In this document: one piece after another, positions 1 to 12,448 of the stretch | How the letters are laid out: each line of letters starts with the position of its first letter | Numbering within the stretch: the first letter of the stretch is position 1 | Assembly (NCBI GenBank): GCA_963675135.1 | Contig: OY776125.1 | Location: 22,308,565 to 22,372,564, forward strand | Direction of reading: 5' to 3' | Length of the DNA: 64,000 nt | From: Galeopsis tetrahit | Lineage: Eukaryota > Streptophyta > Magnoliopsida > Lamiales > Lamiaceae | Translations under genes and position numbers: made by a program | The notes under the pieces: model-generated | Database searches by the model: none | What the model was told of the DNA's origin: nothing | Seen by the model: the letters and a program-made list of their open reading frames with translations, nothing else

Positions 1-112
1 CTGCCATTCGTGACTATTGAAAAGTTTTGTGTCCAGTCCGCAACTGTGAAATTGTTTAATTTAAAAAATGAAAAAAAATATACTCCATATATTTTAAATT
101 TTATCTTCTAGT

Positions 113-660
113 AAAGTTCCTCTTGTCAGGTGCGACTATGTCAGGCATGAAGAAATTGACACGACAATACGAAACATTCAACATGCTTGACACAAGACAA
201 TATAATTTTTGTTTTCTAGCAAAGTTCTTCTTGATAGACGCGAGTGGTCTTTCCCGAGATTTGATCGACCGTTGTCCAATGTGTTCTCCTCAAGTAGCAA
301 AAATGAGAGGATAAGGCTGAATTTTTAGTGTTAAACAAGTACCAAAATGTATATGTTTGGAAGAGGAGAGGATACACCAAAATGTATTTGGGAGGGTTAA
401 TTATCGGATGAAGTATACAATATATAGCTTAGAAGGAGAGTTAATATGGTTAGGTGGGGAGTGAAGTTATGAGTTGTGAAATCAACTTTTTCGTGTGCCA
501 TGCAAGCCCGACAAAATTCTGACATAGTCATCGGACGAATTAAGAGTCAAATTTTCTTGAAAACTCACGCGGACCCTCAGTCTCGATTTCCCTTGTCTTG
601 TCACTTAATCATGATGGACAAGCTCTGGCATAGTCGCACCTGACAGGAGGAACTATACTT
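113..660. repeat. Element bounded by ~33-nt terminal inverted repeats
   Basis: The segment beginning at 113 (AGTTCCTCTTGTCAGGTGCG) returns as its inverted complement at about 625-660, with only a few mismatches over about 33 nt. The interior of about 480 nt has no convincing gene; a 63-codon open stretch at 123-314 lies across the left repeat and resembles nothing I know. This layout fits a non-autonomous DNA transposon upstream of GALT1. I could not define a clean target duplication, so the superfamily is open. Confidence 0.55.
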
Positions 661-1143
661 AAATTGAAAATAAATCTAATATTTACCATAATTGGTAATA
701 TTTTTTTTTTTTTTTTTTTGAAAACGGTAATATTTCATTTTAAAATTGCAATATATTAAAAAAATTGGCTTGGACAAGCATAAGAACTCTGCGAGGGGAA
801 AAGAAAAACTGAGAGTAGGGAGGCGCGTTGGGTTTTGAATTGGGTGAAGATTAATTTCTCCGTGTTTTCAAGAGCTGAGATTTTTTTTTTTCGGTAATAT
901 ATAATCACACTGAATATCTCTAGTGGAGGGAGCGCCAAAGCTCAAAGTCTTGAACTTGGACTTGAACTTTCTTCAAACACTTGAGCTGCACTGAAGAAGA
1001 ATCCCACAACAGAATTGCAACTCCTACAAGTAAGAAAAATCACTTCCTTTTTATGTCTACCTATTGATTTCCTTTCGATTTGATCACGTTGTGCAGTTTT
1101 ATGAATTCGAAACCTAAGTGTGCAAATTGAAGTTCAACAGATT

Positions 1144-1167
1144 ATGCAGATAAAAAGTTGGGAATGA
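1144..1167 (+). other. Candidate upstream ORF overlapping the GALT1 start codon
   Basis: An ATG at 1144 opens a seven-codon frame (MQIKSWE) whose TGA at 1165-1167 overlaps the GALT1 ATG at 1164-1166 as ATGA. Whether it is in the mRNA depends on splicing of the leader: a donor-like site lies near 1030 and possible acceptors end at 1096, 1140 and 1149; use of the last would remove the upstream ATG. A role in translational control is inference. Confidence 0.3.
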
Positions 1168-4100
1168 AGAAGTGGAGTGGGGGCGTGGTGATAATATGCC
1201 TTGCCCTAATTTTGTTCGTCAGCTACAGTTTTATTGGTAAATCCCAAACTTCAAAAAAGCAGTCTGCGTACGATTTCTTCAATTCACATCCAGACCCAGT
1301 AGAAGAGAAAATCTCAGATCCCAATACGAATCCCACTCTCACTCCCAATCCCACTCCCAATCCTAATGATGAGCCAAAACCTACAAATAAAATATGGCCG
1401 AAACCAAAGTTGAAAAATCTTCGAGGGTTGAAGGAGTTGTACCGTTTGAGTAAAAATATAAGCAGACTAGACTCTTCAGCTTCAGCATTGCTTGCATGGG
1501 CTGAAATGAAAAATCTGTTTCCAAGATCAGATGCATTGCCTGAAACTGTTGAAGGGATTAAGGAGGCTGTTACTATGTGTAAAGAATTGCTCTTGATGAT
1601 TGACAAGAACAAAGCTCTGGATGCTATCTTCAACAGAGCTTGCCCAAGCTTTGTTACTGCATCTAAGGAGGCTTCTCTTGAGATCCCGTGTGGTCTCGTC
1701 GAAGATTCGTCTGTTACTGTAATCGGGATACCTGATTCACAAGATACTTTCCAAATCGAATTGATAGGCTCGGGGCTTAAGCCTCCAATTGTGTTGCAAT
1801 ACAAGGTTCTTTTGCCTGGCCAGAACTTCACAAAAGAAGCTGTTACTATACAGAATTCATGGACTCAAGAATCTGGGTGGGGCAAGGAGGAAAAATGCCC
1901 TGATCATGGTGCACCTGATCTGCTAAAAGGTTGATTTTTTTCATTTATTTTATATTAGTATCAGAATCATGCCAATATAACTGAAATGATGTTGTAGAGT
2001 TTATTGAATATGATTGCTTGGGAGCCTTGAGACCATCATAGAATTTGCAGTTAATACTTACCAACAAAGGCAAATTAATTGCACTATCTATTACTCCCTC
2101 CAGTTCAAAATAGATGTCATTTTAGATCAATACCTTAACCTGACTTAATTGCTTTTGGAATATGTAGGTTATTTTTAATGACTTCTAAGGGTAAATTAGG
2201 AAGAAAAGTAATTAATTGACATTAAAATATGAAAGGTGCCCCCTTTGGTTCATGCAGGAGTTCTTGACACTAGATATTAGCTATGCCATAACAACTTTTA
2301 GACTGTTGGATATTGAGAAATCTAGAAGTTAAGTAACTTCTATTTTGCAGCCTATGTCCTGTGCTTTATGGAGTTGAAATCTAGAATTGTCATGTTACTT
2401 AGGCCGTGTTCAATTTTAATCCTGCATTTTGTTACTTTTTCAATTTTGGTTCTCTTGGTGTCAATTTTAGTCTTGTATACTCTTACTTTTTTCAATTTTG
2501 ATCATTTTGGTGTCAATTTCGATGTCCAATTTTAGTCTTGTACTCCCTCCGTTCCACTTTAACTGTCACGTTAGGGAAAAAACATGTTCCAAAATACCAG
2601 TCACTTTTGATTTTCCTAAAGGCATTAATTTTTTTCCAACCATGCCCCTTTCTTAATATTTGTGATAGGTAGGATAAATGATCATAAATGATTCATTAAT
2701 TAACTATAGGAGGATATTTTAGTCATTTTATACAAATAATCATTAGTATTAAATGGCTTTCTTGATTTGTGTGAAAACACATAAAACATACAAGACTAAA
2801 AGTGGACACGGCCTAAGTTACAACAGAATTCTTGATATTGACTCGTGCTTCATGACCACTTATATTGACAGTTGACGGACTGGTTAAGTGCAATACACAA
2901 GTGATTCGTGGTACAGCAGAGGACAGCCTAAATACGACTCATCCAGCAAACAGAAAATTAAGCAATGTTTCCGAAGGGAGTAACCACGAAAGCGCTACTT
3001 TCCACTTTGTAGAAGGTAATCCTTTTACTGCCACACTGTGGGCAGGTAATGAGGGTTTCCACATGACAGTAAATGGAAGGCACGAAACATCATATGCATA
3101 TAGAGAAGTAAGATCTCCCTTGCCTGTCTGAAGTTCCCAACTGATTTATTAAGGTTGTCTTGTAATGACGCTTATACACGTGCAGAGACTGGAACCTTGG
3201 TCAGTTAACAGCGTTAATGTCAAAGGCGGCTTAACAACTGTGTCTGTCCTAGCAAAAGGACTGCCTGTTACTGAAGATGTAGTTGATGATGCTCAACAGC
3301 TCAAAGCTGTACCGCTTTCTAGTAAAAGGCTTCTATTGTTCATTGGGGTTTTCTCATCGGGGAATAATTTTGAGAGGCGTATGGCTATAAGGAGGACTTG
3401 GATGCAATATGATGATGTACGTTCGGGGGAGGTGGCTGTTCGCTTCTTCATCGGACTTGTAAGTGAGTCACCTTTGGCTAACATCTAATCTAGTAAGGTA
3501 TGTTTGAGTTGAGATTTAGAGGATTTTGAAATATGGATTTCAAAATCTTGATAAATAGTAATGGTATATGTTTGTTTTGAGATTTAAATAGAGTAGGATT
3601 TAACTTTATGTTGATGTGTAACAATGTGTGATGTTGTATTGTTATATTAGTATTGTTTATTGTAATTTTAAGGCTTAATTGGAAATTAAATCACAACCTT
3701 TTCCAAAATTGCAATTTAATCTAAACTTTTGAACCTTGTTTAACAAAGCCTCAATTTAAAAAATAGACTTATCCCCAAAATAGGAAATGACATCGTTTAG
3801 CCCGTTTAAATGTCTAAACGACGTTGTTTTGACTAAAACTACCTAAATTTGTCACACACGTAGACGACACGTAAGCAACGGGCAGGACTAACCGACTAAT
3901 TTTGTCACTAAGCTTTAATTGCAAAAATGTTTAAATTGAGGCTTTGTTTAACAAAGTTCAGAAGTTTAGATTAAACTGCAATTTTTGGAAAAAGTCGTGA
4001 TTTAATTTGCAATTAAGCCTAATTTTATTGATTGAATGATTGTGTAATAAACAGTGTGTTTTATTGGAAGTTGCAAAAACGAGAATAAAAGGTGTGAAAT

Positions 4101-5123
4101 GCGCTAAATAGAATATGAGTGGGAATAAAAATGGTATTTGTAGGGGTGGATAATTGGGTTTTTAAAAACCTGATTCTAAAATCCTGAATTTAGATTTCGA
4201 AACCCCAAATGAGTTCTCATCATGAAGTCAACTAACGTCAATGAAATCTTGCAGCACAAGAATAAGGAGGTGAACTTCAAGATCTGGAGAGAAGCTCAAG
4301 CATATGGAGATATCCAGTTGATGCCTTTTGTTGATTACTACAGCCTTCTTACTTACAAAACCATTGCTATTTGCATCCTAGGGGTAACATTTGATGTTCA
4401 TTATACAACTTTGTTTTAGTGCAACCGACAAGCTGTTTAAGTTGTGTTTTCTGTGAAACAGACTAAAGTGCTCTCTGCTAGATACATTATGAAAATGGAC
4501 GATGATGCATTTGTAAGGATTGATGAAGTTTTATCGATTCTCAAGGGAAAAAATTCTAATGGTAATGGACTTCTGTATGGTCGTATATCGTTTGATGCAG
4601 CTCCCCACAGGGACAAGGACAATAAATGGTTCATAAGTGAAGAGGTAGATTATCAGCCTTATATTGAAACTTTGTATATATATAGTTGCAAAGTATTTGA
4701 TTATGGATTTCTTGAACAGGAGTGGCCACATCCTTCGTATCCTCCTTGGGCCCACGGTCCAGGTTACATACTTTCGGAGGACATAGCAAGATTTATAGTT
4801 CAAGGCCACCAAGACATGGAACTGATGGTAAAATTCCGAATCCAGATACATCCACTTGCTTGTGAAATTTCATCAATATTTGATTATGATCTTGGCACCT
4901 CGTTCTTCTTTGTCAGCTGTTTAAACTTGAAGACGTTGCTGTGGGGATATGGATCGAGCAATACAAAGATAAAGGGCGGACGGTTGATTATGTGACGGAC
5001 AACAAATTCTACAATGCTGGATGCGAAGCCGATTATATTCTTGCTCATTACCAGAATCCGAGGATGATGCTCTGCCTCTGGGAGAAGCTCCTCAAAGACC
5101 ATAAACCCGAATGCTGTGACTGA
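1164..5123 (+). CDS. GALT1: Beta-1,3-galactosyltransferase GALT1 (galectin domain plus GT31)
   Basis: Seven coding exons: 1164-1929, 2872-3107, 3186-3458, 4255-4383, 4462-4644, 4720-4827, 4917-5123; all introns are GT-AG and the joined frame gives 633 residues, near the usual length for this family. The product is a type II Golgi membrane protein with one N-terminal membrane segment (about residues 6-26), a proline/asparagine-rich stem, a galectin-like domain (about 175-370) and a GT31 catalytic domain with RRMAIRRTWM (398-407), the metal/UDP-sugar motif DDD (481-483) and GPGYILS. GALT1 adds beta-1,3-galactose to complex N-glycans as a step towards the Lewis a epitope. The C-terminus (PECCD) matches GALT1 rather than other plant GT31 galactosyltransferases. 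The in-frame start at 1164 places the hydrophobic anchor right after a MKKW start. Introns 1 and 3 carry MITEs. GALT2-6 are the main alternative. Confidence 0.93.
2395..2820. repeat. MITE-like element in GALT1 intron 1
   Basis: The left end (TTAGGCCGTGTTCAATTTTA from about 2398) is matched by the inverted right end near 2785-2820 (reverse strand TTAGGCCGTGTCCACTTTTA), giving imperfect terminal inverted repeats of about 30 nt. Inside, near 2548, is one end of a Stowaway-like sequence (CTCCCTCCGTTCCACTTTAA) with no partner, which suggests nesting or capture. Bounds are accurate to a few bases. Confidence 0.55.
3671..4020. repeat. MITE with ~90-nt inverted repeats in GALT1 intron 3
   Basis: The element starts AGGCTTAATTGGAAATTAAA and ends with its inverted counterpart (reverse strand AGGCTTAATTGCAAATTAAA). 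The arms pair over about 90 nt with scattered mismatches, so the transcript could form a long hairpin inside the intron. A 7-bp AATTTTA lies on each side (3664-3670 and 4021-4027), a plausible target duplication. Long arms recall Mutator-derived MITEs, but the duplication is shorter than the usual 8-10 bp. Confidence 0.7.
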
Positions 5124-6609
5124 ATGAAGAATCAATCAACTTTTGCTTTCAAATTTTGGGTTGCATGTTCAACTTATATATCTATTTTTATCCTCTTAGG
5201 TGATTTAACATGTTGTACAAAGCACAGAGCAATTTCCAGGTTTTTTTCTTTCAATTTATTTGTTATGAAATAAAATGACTAACCATATATGTTCATCCTA
5301 GTCAGGATTCTTGTTGAACCAATCTTTATAGATTCTTTTTGCCTGATTTATTACTGAGTGGAGTTCAACTTAATTATGGAATATATTATTGGTTGGCGGG
5401 CTTTTTCAAGTTTAATAATATTAAGTTTAAATTAAATTATTCATCAATGAATTTCTAAAAAAATCACATTATAATTTCACTTAATTAAATATTTTTATAT
5501 TAATCTAAATATTAAGCGCCAAAAATTAAAATTAAAATTTCTCATAATAATGTATACAATTTTCAGTTCACGTTTATTTATGTTAACAAGTTTAATTAAA
5601 CGAGCACACTAAATGTTAACAAATCGAGTATCGTTGAGTTAGTTGGTATGTATTTTGTAAAATTAATTGCATAATTCTTCAATAAAAAAAAAAAACCAAC
5701 TATGCTTTTTTTTGTACATCACAACACCTTTCGACTCTAGTGCCGGGAAGGAGAGACGTGTGGATTCAAATTCATTTCACGTCAACGTCTTTGTAGCATA
5801 AACAATGTACATATACATTAATAAATTTAATAATTTTAGTAATTTCTCAGACACATGATTAAGGGATATTCACACTGTAATTTGAATAAATAAATGATAA
5901 TGGGATGAATATAAAGTAAGGTGAATATTATGGAGTATTATTAAAAAAATTAAAATAATAAAATTGATTAAAGGCGGGGGAATAATAAAATTGGAAAGTA
6001 AAAATATTAATTAGTAGTCAAATTTACCAAAAATAAAAAGAATCTTACCATAAGAAAATTCAACGGACAAATTGACCATCCATTTATTGTTGAGTGGAGA
6101 TTGAACTTACGTATAATGTTGGCCCACGAGCTTTAAAAAATGTGTATGTTGATTATTTCTATTCATTTTTTTAACTATGAATATTTATGCTATTAATATG
6201 TTACCATATATAAAAAAAATAATCTCGAACACATTTAAAAGTCAATCACGCAAAACCCAACATGAATAGGTAACCCCAATGGCCAATATCCAGATTTTTT
6301 TTTTAATTTTTAATAATATTATTATATTTTTAGAAAAAACAAATTAAAAAGTGGATTCCGTGTGGGTTTACCCTTTTCTTCCTAATTACCACACCCATTA
6401 AGTTTCTCCCAAAATCCCAATTCTACAAATCAACATTCATTCTCTCTCTCTTTATCTATCTCTCTATCTATCTCTTTCCTTTTTACTCGCAACAAATCAA
6501 ACGCAAACGATCCTTTTTCGCCTCTCTCATAAGCAATTCTTCTCAATTTTCATATATTATTGCCTTCTCAGATTCTCTACTGTTCGATTCTGCTTACGAA
6601 TAATTAATC
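5124..6609. other. GALT1-PP2C intergenic region
   Basis: AT-rich spacer. The first few hundred bases hold the GALT1 3' untranslated region with AATAAA-like signals near 5270. No gene is seen from about 5400 to 6400. A pyrimidine-rich CT tract at about 6439-6480 is the likely leader of the PP2C gene. Confidence 0.5.
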
Positions 6610-8398
6610 ATGGTGGCAGAAGCGGAGTGTATATGTCATCCAACCGTCGCCTTTCACTACCTCTGTGTTGCGTCGCCCACGCCGCCCAAAATCGAAACCG
6701 ATTTTTTCGATGTCCCGCACCCGGAAGCGCCTACCGCGGTCGAGATCTCCCGTCGTGAATCGGTGCGTCTTTTGACCTAATTGTCTTGTTTTCTTGATTC
6801 TTTATTTTGTTTGCTATTGGTTGGGACTTGATTCCGTTTTCGATTTCGATTTCGGATTAATAATTATTCTTTTACTTTTTTGTATTAAGAGTTTGTTATT
6901 TATTTGTCATGTGTTTGTAATTTTTGTTTGGCGAATTGGGGGTAGGGGGATGCCTTTTCTTGTAACTGTATGAATAATTCTGTTATTTTTATGATTAGTT
7001 GTTTTTATGGGGTTTTCGATGATGCTCGTTTTCGGATTTTATTGGTGATGCTGTTTTGTTTTTATTTATTTGTTAGCTGCTTGAATTTTGGATTATTTGC
7101 AAATTAGGGTTTCCCATTATGCAGTTATTTGTCTGCTATATGTTAATTTAACCAACCTAAATTTGGTTTTGTATTCATGCTAAATGAACTTTAAATCTGG
7201 TATATCTCCCTGGACAACGAAATTCAATAGGTAGTTATAGAATTGATGAGTCAGTTAGAGTGTCAAACTTCGATTTCATGTTCGGTTTGCCTGATCCTAC
7301 TATTTACGACATAGTTTGCGTTGTATATCCACTACTTAGGCAGTTAGATTTGCTTTCATTTGTCATGATCTGTATTTATGTTGCCAGCCTAACAAATCTC
7401 AATTTCTGCCACAGGCTCTGAGCTGCTCAACCAGTTCACAGATTACTATCACAGCACCCGAGACTTCAATCAAAAAATTTACTCCAAGAATTCGTTCTGG
7501 TAGCCACTCTGATATTGGACCTCGTAGTTCCAATGAGGATGAGCATATAAGAATTGATGACCTATGCACCCACCTGGGTTCCCTCTACAGTTGGTCAGAA
7601 CCGAGTTCTTTTTATGCAGTGTTTGATGGGCATGGTGGACGTGACGCAGCAGCTTACATGAAGAATAATGCCATGAAAATTTTCTTTGAGGATGCAGAAT
7701 TGCCTCAAACATCAGATATTGACGAAAATTTCTTGCAAGCTTTGGAGACTTGTCACCGAAGATCATATTTACAAGCTGATCGGGCCTTAGCTGATGAAGT
7801 CAGTGTTGATTCATATTGCGGGACAACAGCACTTACTGCTCTGGTTCTTGGGAAGAATTTACTTATAGCAAATGCTGGAGATTGTCGGGCTGTACTCTGT
7901 AGGAAAGGAGATGCAGTTCAGCTCTCACAAGATCACAGACCGTGTTGTCAAGTGGAACGAAAAAGGGTGGAGGATTTAGGTGGTACAGTTGAGTGTGGAT
8001 ACCTGAACGGTGATCTTGCAGTAACTAGAGCTCTTGGAGACTGGTATATGAAACTTCCGTTTGGATCTGCGTCGCCCCTCACAGCAGAGCCTGAGTTTCA
8101 ATTGACTGCGTTGACTGAGGATGATGAATTCTTGATAATAGCGTGCGATGGGATTTGGGATGCAATGTCTAATCAGGATGCAGTTAGTATAGTTGGGCAG
8201 GAACTTATGTATCATAATGACCCGGAAAAGTGTGCTAGAGAGCTCATCAATCAAGCACTAATGAGGGATTCAGCCGACAACGTAACGGCTATTGTTGTAT
8301 GTTTCACCGAGCGTAAAGAACCACAAAGGCCAAGATTGAGATTCTGCATGTCTGAAGAGGCACGGAGCAAGCTGAAGAAGTTATTGGAAGGCAATTGA
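6610..8398 (+). CDS. Protein phosphatase 2C (DBP1/PP2C22-like)
   Basis: Two exons, 6610-6762 and 7415-8398, encode 378 residues. The intron has GT-AG ends and keeps phase 0. The product is a PPM-type Ser/Thr phosphatase. Visible motifs are the acidic box NEDEH before residue 110, DGHGG (122-126), SCGTTA-type core (SYCGTTALTAL), GDCRAVL, VTRALGDW, the metal-binding CDGIWD (Asp296) and ADN (Asp339), so the metal-coordinating acids are present. The short N-terminal region starting MVAEAE and the IGPR-EDEHIRIDDL stretch resemble the DNA-binding-phosphatase DBP1 / probable PP2C 22 group rather than the ABA co-receptor clade A. In most family members the residue before the acidic ED is Met (MEDEH); here it is Asn. 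The exact target and cellular location cannot be read from the sequence. Confidence 0.92.
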
Positions 8399-8896
8399 AT
8401 GGAAATAACCCGGATATTATGTATGTGTTAAAGCTGCTAGGAACCTAGGTCTAGCAATATTCTTTGTAATATGATGCTATTTTTGTTACGCCTCTGAGTT
8501 ATGATTTAACCTTGCAAGAGATATTCTGGTGTTATAAAGTGAAATGTTGTTCTTTTTCATGTAATTCTCTGTTGTTTTTGAGTGATGGAAATTGATAATT
8601 AGTTTGTTGATAAAATGAGTGATAGATAGATATGCTGCATCCACTCATCATCAGACTTATTCTGAACCAAACATATAATATAGGGTTCTTGATTGATGAT
8701 ACAAGTAATGCCATGTACTAGCTTATCCAGTTCCTATTTTTTTAATTTTAAAAAAGAGGCCTTTTGATTATTATTTTGAGGCTGTTTATTCCCAAAAGCC
8801 ATTTTTTTTTTGTATCGCACAATCCAACGGTGGATATTCGTCGACTCAATATAAACGACTGGGATCTTCCGAAAAATAAAATACGACTATTACCTT

Positions 8897-8905
8897 ATTA
8901 TAAAG
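8897..8905 (+). promoter_or_regulatory. Probable TATA box of the dihydrolipoyl dehydrogenase gene
   Basis: TATAAAG at 8899-8905 lies about 45 bases upstream of the ATG at 8950, which would allow a short leader. Assigned by sequence and spacing only. Confidence 0.4.
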
Positions 8906-8949
8906 GCGGCCTCTGCACTAAACAAAAGAACAAGGAAACCCCAGAGAAA

Positions 8950-11546
8950 ATGGCGATGGCGAGTCTCGCAAGGCGAAGAGCCACGGCTCTCTTTTCTTCA
9001 TCATCAAAGCATCTCTACAATGGCACCAAATACTCGTTGATTACCAGCAGAGGGTTTGCCTCGGGATCTGATGAGAACGACGTCGTCGTCCTTGGCGGCG
9101 GTCCTGGTGGTTACGTCGCCGCTATCAAGGCGGCGCAGCTCGGCCTCAAGACGACTTGCATCGAGAAGCGTGGTACCCTCGGAGGTACCTGCCTCAACGT
9201 CGGCTGCATCCCGTCTAAGGTCAGTTAATATTTCTACTCCCGCGCGCTGATGGCCTCTGATATGAGAATGTTCATCGCTTGTCTTCAGATCTTTAGAATT
9301 TTACCTTTTTTTGCTCATTTCTTAAGCTTAAAATTAATTTTTCTTCCCCTTTGTTATCAATTGGGATGCATGTGGTGCTTTGCTATAAACCGGTCGAAGG
9401 TAGTGATAATTAGTGGTCTACGATGAGTGAGATGCTGCTGTGAATAAGGTTGTTGAGTACTCAATTGATTCTGAATTTGATTTCAATTTTGTCTCCAACT
9501 TAGTTCAGTGATGGTTCGGGGATGTAGATTTTGCGAACATCTAAGTGCAAAAATGAGAAATCTTTCAGGTTGACTAATAATTTGGGGCTAAATAGTGTTC
9601 AGTTAAAAAAAAATTAGTGATGCTGATTGCTGAGGCAGGCATATTTGTATATAGGTGGATTACTATGTTTCGAGTTGAAGCAAGCCCATAACATTGTTTA
9701 CTTCTGCGTTTTCCAGAATATCCACTTCTTTGTTTTAAGGGCATTTGGTTGGGTAGGGGGAAAGGCCTGCTGAGGAAGAATGGACAGTGTTTGCTGTTTA
9801 TTCAGTCTTCTTATTTCCTTTGTAGAGCTGACTTAGAAGACTCTACCTCTGCATTCTATTAACTCATCTTCACTGGTCCTCATCTTTATTATTAGAGATT
9901 TCTCAGTGTTGTAATTAGCTACATAAATTTGCATGTTTTTGGATTTCTCTTTTTAACTTTCAAATTGTGACTCAAGAAGTGTGTTAACCACTTGATTGCT
10001 AATAAAATTTGATTATGATGCTATTTTACATGCTCGTTTGGGAGGAAAAAGATCGGGTATTTTTCTGTGTACTTTTATTACTCAATTGTTCTATGGGAAA
10101 AACTTAAAATGCGTATACTAATATTCCGTAGGATGTGATTGTAACTTTCCATTTTTCAATAACTTTGCTCTGGCCTTCCTTGTGGTGTAGGTTTTTCCTT
10201 AGTTCACCATTTAATTATGTGTTGATGTTTCAAGTATGACAGTGACATTTTCATTCTCCAACTCTAAGGTCCTAATTGTCTACTTCCCTTTACAGGCTTT
10301 GCTTCACTCCTCCCATATGTATCACGAAGCAACACATTCATTTGCCAGTCATGGTGTAAAACTTTCTTCTGTTGAGGTGGATCTACCGGCAATGATGGCC
10401 CAAAAAGATAAAGCTGTGGGTAATTTGACTAAGGGCATTGAGGGTCTGTTCAAGAAGAACAAAGTAACCTACGTCAAGGGATATGGCAAGTTCCTATCCC
10501 CTTCTGAGATTTCAGTTGATACTATAGATGGTGGCAACACAATTGTCAAAGGAAAGAATATTATAATAGCTACTGGTTCTGATGTAAAAGGTCTCCCAGG
10601 GATAACAATTGATGAAGAGAGAATTGTATCATCTACTGGAGCTTTAGCCTTGAAAGAGATTCCTAAGAAACTTGTGGTGATAGGAGCTGGCTACATTGGT
10701 CTTGAAATGGGTTCTGTTTGGGGGCGCCTTGGGTCAGAAGTTACAGTTGTTGAATTTGCAGCTGACATTGTTCCAACCATGGATGGTGAAGTACGCAAAC
10801 AATTTCAACGTTCTCTTGAAAAGCAGAAAATGAAGTTCAAGCTCAAGACAAAGGTAGTGTCTGTTGACACCACAGGAAATAGTGTGAAGTTGACCCTTGA
10901 ACCAGCAGCTGGCGGTGAGCAAACCACTCTTGAGGCTGATGTTGTTCTTGTTTCTGCTGGTAGAATTCCATTTACTGCCGGACTCCAGTTGGATAAGATT
11001 GGGGTTGAAACTGATAAGGCTGGGAGAATCTTGGTGAATGAGCGGTTTACCACTAATGTGCCAGGAGTACACGCCATTGGTGATGTTATTCCTGGGCCCA
11101 TGTTGGCCCACAAGGCTGAAGAAGACGGTGTTGCTTGTGTGGAATTCATTGCGGGCAAGGAAGGCCATGTTGACTATGATTTGGTGCCCGGAGTTTGTTA
11201 CACACACCCTGAGGTGGCATCAGTGGGGAAAACGGAGGAACAGGTGAAGGCTCTTGGAGTTGAGTATCGTGTAGGCAAGTTTCCGTTGTTGGCAAATAGC
11301 AGGGCAAAGGCAATTGATGATGCTGAGGGAGTGGTGAAGGTAATTGCTGACAAGGAGACAGACAAGATTCTAGGAGTTCACATTATGGCGCCAAATGCAG
11401 GGGAGCTTATTCACGAGGCTGTTTTGGCATTGCATTATGGAGCATCAAGTGAAGACATTGCTCGTACGTGCCATGCTCATCCAACAATGAGCGAGGCCTT
11501 GAAGGAGGCTGCTATGGCCACGTATGATAAACCCATTCACATCTAG
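8950..11546 (+). CDS. LPD1: Dihydrolipoyl dehydrogenase, mitochondrial (E3 / glycine decarboxylase L-protein)
   Basis: Two exons, 8950-9219 and 10296-11546, with a 1076-nt GT-AG intron in phase 0; 506 residues, close to the pea and Arabidopsis mitochondrial enzymes. This flavoprotein reoxidises dihydrolipoamide with NAD+ in pyruvate, 2-oxoglutarate and branched-chain dehydrogenase complexes and in glycine decarboxylase. An Arg/Ser-rich presequence of about 36 residues ends near RGFAS and indicates mitochondrial import. Then come the FAD-binding GGGPGG (49-54), the redox disulfide Cys81-Cys86 in GGTCLNVGC, the NAD-binding GAGYIG (220-225), a second FAD contact AIGD, and the catalytic His485-Glu490 pair in HAHPTMSE. 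All key residues are intact. The plastid isoform is excluded by this presequence and by the close match to mitochondrial forms. Confidence 0.96.
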
Positions 11547-12448
11547 GAGGATTATCTTGTTATGACTGTTTTTAAAATGATTTGTTCATATTCTTCCTTG
11601 TCTCCTTCAATGCTGCTCAGTTCTGCATTACGAATCTGTGGTGTAATAACAAACATGTATATGCCAGCTGAAGATATGAGATTTCATATCCCTGGATAAA
11701 TTTTGCATTTATTTTATCACTCTTGATCGATATGCATCTGTTTTTTTCAGGCATATATTGATGAACTGTGACCCTCTTTTTTATTTTCAATCAGTTTCAA
11801 CCAATTAAATTATAATGGCAAGAAGATTTCCCTGATCTCAATGCGAATTGAGGTGAGGTGAGAACAAAGTAATGTACGCTCACGAAACATAATTTGAACA
11901 TTATGATAACATTTTGCAAGTGGTGAGCCTTAATTTGTCCTACACAAGTTTTTGCCGAATTGGTGGGGATCCAAAGTTGTAAATTTGTAATAATCCTACT
12001 ACATTCTTCTTCCTTCATAGCAAGAAAGATAATGTTTGATTTGGGTTTACAAAATCGGTTTGGGATTTGGAAATTCAAAGTCGATCTACTCAAAACCCAT
12101 TACTTTTTTAGTATAAACCCAAATCAAACATGAGTAGAGTTTGGCAGTAGTAAAAGCAAGTCCTTTGGAGCTTAGTCCCTTTCAGAATTCAATGAATTTT
12201 TTTGGTTATTGTTATCAAAGAATCATATCACAAGCACCCCATGTACATATAGGGAACTGACCTATGATTTGAAATATTCAAAATACAAATGTATATAATC
12301 ATGAAGGAAATAGAAAAGATCTATGTCCCCTTTACTTATATTTGATAAGAAATGGTTCAACAACAAGCTAGTGTGAAGGTGAAAGAAACACAACCAGACA
12401 TTTATTTTATAGATGATGTAGCAGCATGGCACTCAAACTCAGACACAT
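11547..12448. other. Convergent spacer between LPD and HS1-like genes
   Basis: Holds the 3' untranslated regions of two converging genes. A few short open frames exist but none has recognisable protein character. No repeat or RNA gene seen. Confidence 0.5.

Noticed and set aside
1223..1831. 202-codon minus-strand open frame
   Set aside because: It lies entirely antisense to the first GALT1 exon and has no protein-family character; codon bias of the sense gene explains it.
2545..2590. Separate Stowaway MITE in GALT1 intron 1
   Set aside because: Only one CTCCCTCCGT end is visible; no inverted partner was found before the intron ends.
10734..11207. Minus-strand open frames of 157 and 117 codons
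   Set aside because: Antisense shadows of the dihydrolipoyl dehydrogenase second exon.
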